Shown piece after piece: positions 1 to 4,589 of a stretch of 5,860 bases of DNA. The position numbers and the translations under genes are program-made. The notes under the pieces are model-generated. The model was not told the origin of the DNA. It did not search any database and saw nothing but the letters and a program-made list of their open reading frames with translations. Origin of the DNA: Desulfuromonadales bacterium. GTDB taxonomy: Bacteria > Desulfobacterota > Desulfuromonadia > Desulfuromonadales > UBA2294. The stretch's first letter is position 1, and each line of letters starts with the position of its first letter. The DNA lies in NCBI GenBank assembly GCA_014859615.1, contig JACUTX010000160.1:1-5860 (forward strand), in the 5' to 3' direction.

Positions 1-1352
1 TCGAGCAGATCGACGATCTTTGCCGCCATGCCGGTATAGCTGGCCGGATTCATCTCAAGCAGGCGCTTTTTATCGTCGGCTGCCAGGTCGAGCGTTTCAA
101 TGAAGGTGCGGATGGTCGCTTGGTCGATCTTCTGCCCGCGGGTCAGCTCTTTGAGCTTTTCGTACGGCTTCTCAATCCCGGCCTTGCGCATGACGGTTTG
201 AATCGGTTCTGCCAGCACTTCCCAAGCGTTTTCGAGGTCTTCGCTGAGATTCTGCTGGTTGAGCTTGAGTTTGCTTAAGCCCTTGATGGTGGAGTGGTAG
301 GCGATCATGCTGTAGCCGAAGCCGACTCCCATGTTGCGCAGCACGGTTGAATCGGTGAGGTCACGTTGCAGGCGCGAGATCGGCAGCTTGGCGGCGAGAT
401 GGTTGAAGAGGGCGTTGGCCAGGCCGCAGTTCCCTTCGGAGTTTTCAAAGTCGATCGGGTTGACCTTGTGCGGCATGGTTGAAGAGCCGATCTCCCCTTT
501 GACGGTCTTCTGCCCGAAGTAGGCCATGGAGACGTAGGTCCAGATGTCGCGGTTGAGGTCGGTGAGGATGGTGTTCCAGCGCGCCAGCGCGTCGAACAGT
601 TCGGCCATGTAGTCGTGCGGCTCGATCTGGGTGGTGAAGAGATTCTGCCCGAGGCCGAGCTCGTCTTCGATCACCGTTTTGGTCAGCTGCGGCCAATCGA
701 TGTCAGGGTAGGCGGAGAGGTGAGCGTTGAAGTTGCCGACGGCGCCGTTGAGCTTGCCGAGGATCTCGACCGCGGCGATGCCACGGCTCTGCTTCTGCAA
801 CCGGGCGGCAAAGACCGCCAGCTCCTTGCCGATGGTGGTCGGCGAAGCGGTCTGGCCGTGGGTGCGGGCGAGCATCGGGACATCCTTGAACTCTCTGGCG
901 AGGGTCGAAAGGGTCGCGATGATCTGCTGCTGCAGCGGCGTCAGGGCGTTGATCCCGTCCTTGAGCATGAGAGCGTGGGAGAGGTTGTTGATATCTTCGG
1001 AGGTGCAGGCAAAATGGATGAACTCGGAGAGATCGGCGAGCGAGCCGCCGTCGATCTGTTCTTTGAGATAGTATTCCACCGCCTTGACGTCATGATTCGT
1101 CACCGCTTCGATCTTTTTGATCTTCTCGGCTTCAGCCGGGGTGAAGTTGGTGACGATCGCGCGCAGTTGCGCTTCCTCTTGGGCGGTGACGGCGCGGCAC
1201 TCGGATATTCCCTCTTCTTTGCAGAGGGCGAGGAGCCAGAGCACTTCGACCTTGACCCGGTTTTTGAGCAGGGCGTATTCGGAGAAGCATTCGGTCAAAG
1301 GGGCTACTTTTGCGGCATAACGCCCGTCGATCGGGCTGATGTCGGTAATCAT
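1..1352 (-). CDS. purB: Adenylosuccinate lyase PurB, C-terminus cut by window edge
   Basis: Adenylosuccinate lyase is a cytoplasmic homotetramer of the fumarase/aspartase superfamily. It splits SAICAR to AICAR and adenylosuccinate to AMP, each time releasing fumarate, in de novo purine synthesis. Translating the minus strand from the ATG at 1350-1352 gives 450 uninterrupted residues beginning MITDISPIDGRY. The superfamily signature GSSTMPHKVNP lies at 289-299 and contains the catalytic Ser (290/291). The catalytic His is in THGQ (164-167), and TSED (117-120) is the other conserved substrate loop. The sequence resembles the E. coli long form (456 aa) rather than the shorter Bacillus form, so only about six codons should be missing off the left edge. 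An AAGGAG ribosome binding site (1364-1369) lies 11 nt before the start. A sigma-70 promoter sits just upstream and I see no riboswitch. Identification is very secure from motifs throughout. Confidence 0.97.
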   Translation of the reverse strand, partial: MITDISPIDGRYAAKVAPLTECFSEYALLKNRVKVEVLWLLALCKEEGISECRAVTAQEEAQLRAIVTNFTPAEAEKIKKIEAVTNHDVKAVEYYLKEQIDGGSLADLSEFIHFACTSEDINNLSHALMLKDGINALTPLQQQIIATLSTLAREFKDVPMLARTHGQTASPTTIGKELAVFAARLQKQSRGIAAVEILGKLNGAVGNFNAHLSAYPDIDWPQLTKTVIEDELGLGQNLFTTQIEPHDYMAELFDALARWNTILTDLNRDIWTYVSMAYFGQKTVKGEIGSSTMPHKVNPIDFENSEGNCGLANALFNHLAAKLPISRLQRDLTDSTVLRNMGVGFGYSMIAYHSTIKGLSKLKLNQQNLSEDLENAWEVLAEPIQTVMRKAGIEKPYEKLKELTRGQKIDQATIRTFIETLDLAADDKKRLLEMNPASYTGMAAKIVDLL

Positions 1353-1386
1353 GGTGTCTGCTACTCCTTCGGTCTGTTTGGACGGC

Positions 1387-1415
1387 ACTATAGCCAAGCT
1401 GCGGCCGAACTGCAA
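1387..1415 (-). promoter_or_regulatory. Sigma-70 promoter of purB
   Basis: Reading the minus strand, TTGCAG (1410-1415) and TATAGT (1387-1392) are separated by exactly 17 bp and resemble the -35 and -10 consensus. Transcription would start near 1380, leaving a leader of about 28 nt that contains the AAGGAG site. purB therefore probably has its own promoter and need not depend on readthrough from the CDGSH gene, which ends 66 bp before the -35 box. I see no obvious PurR-type palindrome over the promoter. Confidence 0.75.
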
Positions 1416-1481
1416 CCCTCTTGTCGCAGCGGTGTGGGCTCTGTCGGCAGGGATGGTTTCTTGTTTTTTACCGGAAGACAG

Positions 1482-1727
1482 CTATTCCGGCGGAGTAAAT
1501 CCGCATTTCCCGTCGCAGAAAGGGGGGGTTGTGGTGTTCCCGCAACTGCAAATATAGACCTTCTGCCGCTGTTCGAGGGTGAACCGAACAGGGAGGTGTT
1601 TGCTCCCCTGATGACGGCCGTCACAAAAGGGGAGATTTTCAGATCTGCCGCAACTGCAGCGAAAGTAGGTTCCGGGATCAAGGATGATAGCGATCGGCAT
1701 TCCGGCGTCGGTGTTCATGTCGCTCAT
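1482..1727 (-). CDS. Tandem CDGSH iron-sulfur domain protein with Cys-variant second motif
   Basis: An 81-residue soluble protein with two CDGSH (mitoNEET-type) modules and little else. Known members bind a redox-active [2Fe-2S] cluster through three Cys and one His, and two-motif monomers are the MiNT/CISD3 type. Physiological roles of the bacterial forms (electron or cluster transfer) are mostly unsettled. Motif 1 is C24-S-C26 ... P-F-C35-D-G-R-H39, a normal ligand set. Motif 2 is C60-S-C62 ... P-P-F-C71-D-G-K-C75, where the expected His ligand is Cys; the codon is TGC, two changes from a His codon. The run of seven G at about 1525-1531 lies inside motif 2, but the frame holds on both sides. 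No signal peptide or membrane segment is seen. The ATG at 1727 has only a weak purine-rich stretch before it; Met4 (1718) and Met10 (1700) are alternative starts. The gene is 129 bp upstream of purB on the same strand, with no clear terminator between. Confidence 0.88.
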   Translation of the reverse strand: MSDMNTDAGMPIAIILDPGTYFRCSCGRSENLPFCDGRHQGSKHLPVRFTLEQRQKVYICSCGNTTTPPFCDGKCGFTPPE

Positions 1728-1751
1728 GATTTTTTTTCTTTCTGGTTTTGA

Positions 1752-1773
1752 TTGAAGTATGAATATACCTCAA
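1752..1773 (-). promoter_or_regulatory. Imperfect palindrome upstream of the CDGSH gene, possible operator
   Basis: On the plus strand TTGAAGTAT and ATACCTCAA form 9-bp arms, 8 of 9 complementary, around a 4-nt spacer (GAAT). The element starts 25 bp upstream of the CDGSH start codon, a usual place for a repressor site over a promoter. A TATATT on the minus strand lies inside it and could be a -10 box, but no good -35 box is found. I do not recognise the site as a known IscR, NsrR, Fur or MerR-family box. Confidence 0.35.
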
Positions 1774-2356
1774 CATACTACCATCTTTGCGCGAAAGGGA
1801 GACCTGGAAATTGAACGGCCTTTGTCGGGAGCCAAGAGCAGTCCTGACGGTTATCTGTTGTGAGCCTCTCTGCCAGAATTTATTGCGTAGCACAGGTCTA
1901 ATCCACTGCAGCTCGCGGCGTGAATCAGTAAATATGTAACTTTCGGGCACCATTAATGTCAGAGGAGAATTTGTCATCCCCGAAGGACTCTATCGGGGAT
2001 CCATGGTTCTAGAACTGGATTCCCGATTAAATCCTCGGGAATGACAACTTTGCACCGATGCACTGAATAGTTACTCAAAGGTTTTAGGTTGTTGATACTC
2101 CGCTGTTTGCGGCGGGGTTGTTCATTTGTGGTTTGGGCAGGGACACCCGCACCCGGTGTTACGACAGAAATGTCGTTTCCAGTGCTGCCCTGAAAGAGAG
2201 AGGGTTCTCCCCGACCACACCTGGGGTACGGTCGGTCCACCTCATTTGCGGGTCTATGGACGAAACGCCTCAAGAGGGCGCCGCCATCAACAGTCTCAAT
2301 TGAGCATATAAAAGAGAGGTATGGCAAATCGGCCCGATAGGGTGCGGTGCAAAAAT
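1774..2356. other. Long intergenic stretch without a convincing gene
   Basis: About 580 bp separate the CDGSH gene region from the dehydrogenase promoter. Short open frames on both strands have no ribosome binding site, no recognisable domain and odd composition (many Arg, Cys and Pro), and some run through the 1968-2050 repeat, so I treat none as a gene. Structure seen here: the compound palindrome at 1968-2050; a small GNRA-capped hairpin, ACGACA-GAAA-TGTCGT, at 2161-2176; the palindrome CTCAATTGAG at 2295-2304; ATCGG-C-CCGAT at 2328-2338; and a 9-bp inverted pair, TTTGCACCG at 2049-2057 and CGGTGCAAA at 2345-2353. The block at 2100-2290 is richer in G+C than its flanks and could be the worn remnant of a gene or mobile element. 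I could not identify it, and no known structured RNA was recognised. Confidence 0.5.
1968..2050. repeat. Compound palindromic intergenic repeat (GTCATTCCCG...CGGGAATGAC type)
   Basis: The outer arms TTGTCATCCCCGA (from 1971) and TCGGGAATGACAA (to 2047) are inverted copies with one mismatch; beyond them AAT and CTT add two more matching pairs. An inner pair, ATCGGGGATCC and GGATTCCCGAT, is again inverted with one mismatch, and the centre GTTCTAGAAC (2006-2015) is a perfect palindrome. The whole 83 bp could fold into one long interrupted hairpin. Related elements with GTCATTCCCG ends are common, non-coding and dispersed in many proteobacterial genomes, where they behave like small palindromic or MITE-like repeats. 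This assignment rests on resemblance, since only one copy is visible here. No clear target-site duplication was found. Confidence 0.7.
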
Positions 2357-2384
2357 TTGCGTTTAGTTAAGCGACCGTTATACT
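2357..2384 (+). promoter_or_regulatory. Sigma-70 promoter of the alcohol dehydrogenase
   Basis: TTGCGT (2357-2362) and TATACT (2379-2384) are spaced by 16 bp and fit -35 and -10 boxes. The start would be near 2391, about 34 nt before the ATG. The interrupted palindrome GCAAA-AA-TTTGC (2349-2360) overlaps the -35 box and could be an operator, though it is short and A/T-rich. The ribosome binding site GGAGG (2415-2419), 5 nt before the ATG, is strong. Confidence 0.65.
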
Positions 2385-2424
2385 AAAAAAAGTGAAAAAC
2401 AACGCAATTTAAAGGGAGGATGAC

Positions 2425-3426
2425 ATGATTAAAGGATATGCGGCGTTTGAAGCCGGTGGTGAGCTGAAGCCGTTTGAATATGAACCGGGGGAGCTTGGCA
2501 GGCATGACGTCGAAATCGATGTGGAACATTGCGGCATCTGTCACAGTGACCTGAGTATGCTCGATAACGATTGGGGGATGACGCAATACCCGCTGGTACC
2601 GGGGCACGAAGTAGTCGGCACAATTTCCAAGGTCGGCCAAGGAGTGACCCATCTTCAGGTCGGAGAGAAGGTCGGTCTCGGCTGGCAGTCGGGGTACTGC
2701 ATGACCTGCTCGACCTGTATGGAAGGGGATCATAACCTCTGTGCGAGTGCGGCCGGAACCATTGTCGGTCGCCACGGCGGCTTTGCCGATAAGGTTCGCG
2801 CCAGTGCCGCCAGTGTCGTCTCCCTGCCGAAGCAGATCGATCCCCAATCTGCCGGGCCACTCTTTTGCGGCGGCATTACCGTCTTCAATCCGCTGATTCA
2901 GTTCAATATCAAGCCGACCAGCAAGGTCGCTGTCATCGGGATCGGTGGGCTGGGGCATATGGCATTGCAGTTCTTAAATGCCTGGGGGTGTGATGTGACC
3001 GCCTTTACTTCCAGCGCCGCCAAGAAAAAGGAGGCGCTGGCGATCGGGGCGCATCAGACCATCGACTCGCGCGATCCAGCTGCCATCGAAGTGGCGGCCG
3101 GAACATTTGACCTGATCCTCTCCACCGTCAACGTCAAGCTCGACTGGAACAGGTATGTTGCAGCTCTGCGCCCCAAGGGGCGGCTGCACTTTGTCGGGGC
3201 GACGGTGGAGCCGCTCGACCTCTCGGTTTTCCCTCTGCTCATGGGGCAGCGTTCGGTCTCGGCCTCGCCGGTCGGGAGCCCGGCCAATATTGCCCGGATG
3301 CTGGCGTTTGCGGCGCAACACGATATCAAGCCGGTGACAGAAAGCTTCCGGTTCGATCAGGTCAACGAGGCGATGGCGCGGTTGCGCAGCGGTGAGGCCC
3401 GTTACCGGATCGTGTTGAGCAGGTAG
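2425..3426 (+). CDS. NADP-type zinc-dependent alcohol dehydrogenase / aldehyde reductase
   Basis: A 333-residue medium-chain dehydrogenase of the cinnamyl-alcohol-dehydrogenase/YahK branch, which interconverts aldehydes and primary alcohols, usually reducing aldehydes with NADPH in the cytoplasm. Catalytic zinc ligands are C36 (in CGICHSD), H61-E62 (in PGHEVVG) and C148 (in PLFCGGIT). The structural zinc is held by C92, C95, C98 and C106. The Rossmann motif GIGGLG is at 172-177. It is followed after the second strand by AFTSSAAKKK, where Ser and Lys replace the acidic residue of NAD enzymes, pointing to NADP(H). All ligands are present and the length is normal (about 330-350). From memory it is close to the Synechocystis slr1192 (AdhA) type, which I could not verify. 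It is monocistronic, with its own promoter and terminator, and converges on the YtxH operon. The natural substrate cannot be read from sequence; aldehyde detoxification or alcohol formation are both possible. Confidence 0.94.
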   Translation: MIKGYAAFEAGGELKPFEYEPGELGRHDVEIDVEHCGICHSDLSMLDNDWGMTQYPLVPGHEVVGTISKVGQGVTHLQVGEKVGLGWQSGYCMTCSTCMEGDHNLCASAAGTIVGRHGGFADKVRASAASVVSLPKQIDPQSAGPLFCGGITVFNPLIQFNIKPTSKVAVIGIGGLGHMALQFLNAWGCDVTAFTSSAAKKKEALAIGAHQTIDSRDPAAIEVAAGTFDLILSTVNVKLDWNRYVAALRPKGRLHFVGATVEPLDLSVFPLLMGQRSVSASPVGSPANIARMLAFAAQHDIKPVTESFRFDQVNEAMARLRSGEARYRIVLSR

Positions 3427-3475
3427 CTTTTGCCAGTCGATATAAAGGGTGCTTGAAAATGATGCTGTGAAGGGT

Positions 3476-3518
3476 AAAGAGTCTCCGGCATTGGAAAATA
3501 CCGGAGACTCTTTTTTTT
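3476..3518 (+). terminator. Strong intrinsic terminator after the alcohol dehydrogenase
   Basis: AAAGAGTCTCCGG (3476-3488) pairs perfectly with CCGGAGACTCTTT (3501-3513) around a 12-nt loop and runs into eight T (3511-3518), starting 50 nt after the dehydrogenase stop codon. Read on the minus strand the same stem is followed by only three T, so it may also, less efficiently, stop transcripts of the converging YtxH operon. No other terminator is seen for that operon. Confidence 0.93.
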
Positions 3519-3549
3519 GCTACGACCATTTTGCTGTATCGATTGTTTT

Positions 3550-3852
3550 TTAGTGTTTGGCTTTCTCCGCGTTGATCGCTTCTTTACCAGCTTTGAGTGC
3601 AGCCTTGATCAGATCGGCATTCTCTTCAAGCGTGTCCCGACCATCCTGAACCGCCTTTTTGATCCGGTTCTCTGCATCTTCGGTCATCTCGTTCAATTTC
3701 CCCCGGGTTTCATCGACCATGCCGTGAAGTTTTTTCCGGGTCTCTGCGCCGGAACGAGGAGCGGTCAAGAGAGCCAATCCCCCACCGATAGCGGCTCCGA
3801 TGGTGAAGGCAAGAAACGTCATTCCAAATCCGTGGCTGTGATCTTGTGACAT
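3550..3852 (-). CDS. YtxH domain-containing small membrane protein
   Basis: A 100-residue protein of the YtxH family (general-stress-associated in Firmicutes, widespread and uncharacterised in Gram-negatives). Residues 9-30 form a glycine-rich hydrophobic segment (GMTFLAFTIGAAIGGGLALL), followed at once by the family hallmark TAPRSGAETRKKL (30-42). The rest is charged, heptad-like helix rich in Lys, Glu and Ala, likely a coiled coil or amphipathic helix. The topology would be a short N-terminal tail, one membrane anchor, then a helical domain. The start is well set: AAGGAGA (3859-3865) lies 6 nt before the ATG, inside the end of the DUF948 gene, whose stop codon is 2 nt upstream, so the two are translated from one mRNA. 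No enzyme motif is visible; a structural or scaffold role at the membrane is a guess. Confidence 0.88.
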   Translation of the reverse strand: MSQDHSHGFGMTFLAFTIGAAIGGGLALLTAPRSGAETRKKLHGMVDETRGKLNEMTEDAENRIKKAVQDGRDTLEENADLIKAALKAGKEAINAEKAKH

Positions 3853-3854
3853 GA

Positions 3855-4250
3855 TTAATCTCCTTTTTTCTCGGTTTCTTTGAACAAAACCTTGCTAGCG
3901 GCCTTGATTCCCAAGATGAGAAAGGCGGCATTTTCGGAAAGACGACACGCATCCTGACGAAAAATATGAGTGATCTGACGAATTGAGCCGACGATCTCGT
4001 CCAAAGATTCGATCAGATTTTCAGCATGGGTACTCCCTTTTTCAATTTTTACCGAGGCCCGGTTGATCCGGTCTGATATCTCCCGGACATCCTTCAGCGT
4101 CGGAATCAGTTCCCGGCGCAGATCGCTTAAAAACAGATCGGACTCTTTGGCCGTCTTTTTTATCTGCCATAGCAACGGCAGCAGAAAGGCCGCTATAACA
4201 ATAACCACCCCTAAAAAAATCAGGGTAAAAATGTCGACTTGAACCGTCAT
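3855..4250 (-). CDS. DUF948-type membrane-anchored helical protein
   Basis: A 131-residue protein with one N-terminal membrane helix (about 7-29, LIFLGVVIVIAAFLLPLLW), then a long charged helix (30-100). The helix pattern, including LRRELIPTLKDVREISDRIN, is typical of DUF948 proteins. A second amphipathic stretch (106-123) near the C-terminus may lie on the membrane surface. DUF948 genes are often found next to YtxH genes, as here, and the function of the pair is unknown; association with envelope or general stress is inferred from the YtxH link. The start is supported by AAGGAGA (4255-4261), 4 nt before the ATG. It is first in a two-gene operon and sits behind a sigma-54 promoter and a possible sigma-70 promoter, so expression is likely conditional. 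No truncation or frameshift is seen. Confidence 0.85.
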   Translation of the reverse strand: MTVQVDIFTLIFLGVVIVIAAFLLPLLWQIKKTAKESDLFLSDLRRELIPTLKDVREISDRINRASVKIEKGSTHAENLIESLDEIVGSIRQITHIFRQDACRLSENAAFLILGIKAASKVLFKETEKKGD

Positions 4251-4291
4251 GTCGTCTCCTTATTAAAAAACTGCTTCTATGTGTCGTTATT

Positions 4292-4319
4292 AATCTACCA
4301 CAAACCCGCCAGCGTACAA
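4292..4319 (-). promoter_or_regulatory. Possible second, sigma-70-like promoter of the DUF948 operon
   Basis: On the minus strand TTGTAC (4314-4319) and TAGATT (4292-4297) are 16 bp apart and give a start near 4285, about 35 nt before the DUF948 ATG. Both boxes are only moderate matches, so an activator may be needed. The direct repeats at 4311-4331 overlap the -35 box. Confidence 0.35.
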
Positions 4320-4331
4320 TCGAAGCGTACA
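4311..4331. repeat. Two identical 8-bp direct repeats, possible activator site
   Basis: AGCGTACA occurs at 4311-4318 and again at 4324-4331, separated by ATCGA, a 13-bp period. Tandem half-sites next to a weak -35 box are typical of binding sites for response regulators or other activators, although their period is more often 10-11 bp. No regulator is assigned. Confidence 0.35.
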
Positions 4332-4408
4332 GCAATTTTTGAACAGAGATCACGGCGGTTTTTTAGGCGAAAAGGCCGGTTTAAAACGGTGGCAGTAGAA
4401 TGAGTATG

Positions 4409-4424
4409 AGCAACGAACGTGCCA
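4409..4424 (-). promoter_or_regulatory. Consensus sigma-54 (RpoN) promoter of the DUF948-YtxH operon
   Basis: The minus strand reads TGGCACGTTCGTTGCT, matching the sigma-54 consensus TGGCACG-N4-TTGCW at every fixed position. The invariant GG falls at -25/-24 (4423-4422) and GC at -13/-12 (4411-4410), giving a start near 4398, about 148 nt before the DUF948 start codon. Sigma-54 promoters need an AAA+ enhancer-binding protein; the palindrome centred about 122 bp upstream is the obvious candidate site. I saw no clear IHF site between them. No activator gene is in this window. Confidence 0.85.
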
Positions 4425-4508
4425 TCCTCTTTTGGTAAGGGGCGATCGCTGTCGATAGCGGTCATCAGCAAGAAACAGCAGAGGGAAGGATTCAAGGCAG
4501 GAGAGAAG

Positions 4509-4531
4509 AATCTGTCAAAATATGACAGATT
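4509..4531 (-). promoter_or_regulatory. Perfect palindrome, likely upstream activator site for the sigma-54 promoter
   Basis: AATCTGTCA (4509-4517) and TGACAGATT (4523-4531) are perfect 9-bp inverted arms around AAATA. The centre (4520) lies about 122 bp upstream of the predicted sigma-54 start, within the usual range for enhancer-binding proteins. It is not followed by a T-tract in either direction, which argues against a terminator. TGTC...GACA cores resemble Fis-type helix-turn-helix half-sites, but the specific regulator is unknown. Confidence 0.6.
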
Positions 4532-4589
4532 TGTTATATGTGGCAGAAATATTTGAATGTTATCGGCTTTTTATCCGACATCAAGCCGT

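Larger units (their letters stand above)
4251..4589. other. Regulatory intergenic region between the cls-type gene and the DUF948 operon
   Basis: These 339 bp hold no credible gene; a 66-codon minus-strand frame starting with TTG lies across the promoter elements and lacks a ribosome binding site. From the cls side the region contains a perfect 9-bp-arm palindrome (4509-4531), a consensus sigma-54 promoter (4409-4424), two 8-bp direct repeats (4311-4331) and a possible sigma-70 promoter (4292-4319), all consistent with control of the DUF948-YtxH operon. If sigma-54 is used, the leader is about 148 nt. Confidence 0.7.

Noticed and set aside
1479..1500. Inverted repeat CCGGAA/TTCCGG around the CDGSH stop codon as a terminator
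   Set aside because: Only a 6-bp stem, and on the minus strand it is followed by A-rich, not T-rich, sequence.
615..1751. 378-codon open frame on the plus strand
   Set aside because: It is antisense to purB and the CDGSH gene, both of which have complete family motifs; it has no recognisable domain and arises from G+C-biased codon use of purB.
2118..2311. Two plus-strand 61-codon frames, one with a C..CC cluster suggesting a transposase zinc finger
   Set aside because: Spacing of the Cys residues fits no family I know, there is no ribosome binding site, and neither frame extends to a recognisable transposase core.
1678..2327. Two abutting minus-strand open frames (1678-1977 and 1974-2327)
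   Set aside because: No ribosome binding sites or domains; one runs out of frame into the CDGSH gene and both touch the palindromic repeat.
3517..3849. 110-codon plus-strand frame
   Set aside because: It is antisense to the well-supported YtxH gene and begins in the terminator region.
4295..4495. 66-codon minus-strand frame with a hydrophobic start
   Set aside because: It starts with TTG without a ribosome binding site and lies over the sigma-54 promoter and direct repeats.
4534..4556. Second sigma-54-like site on the plus strand (TGGCAGAAATATTTGAA)
   Set aside because: The downstream G is one base out of register with no GC at -12, and it would read into the antisense strand of the cls-type gene.
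4564..4588. CGGCTT/AAGCCG hairpin just after the cls-type gene as its terminator
   Set aside because: Short stem with a 13-nt loop and no T-tract on the minus strand.
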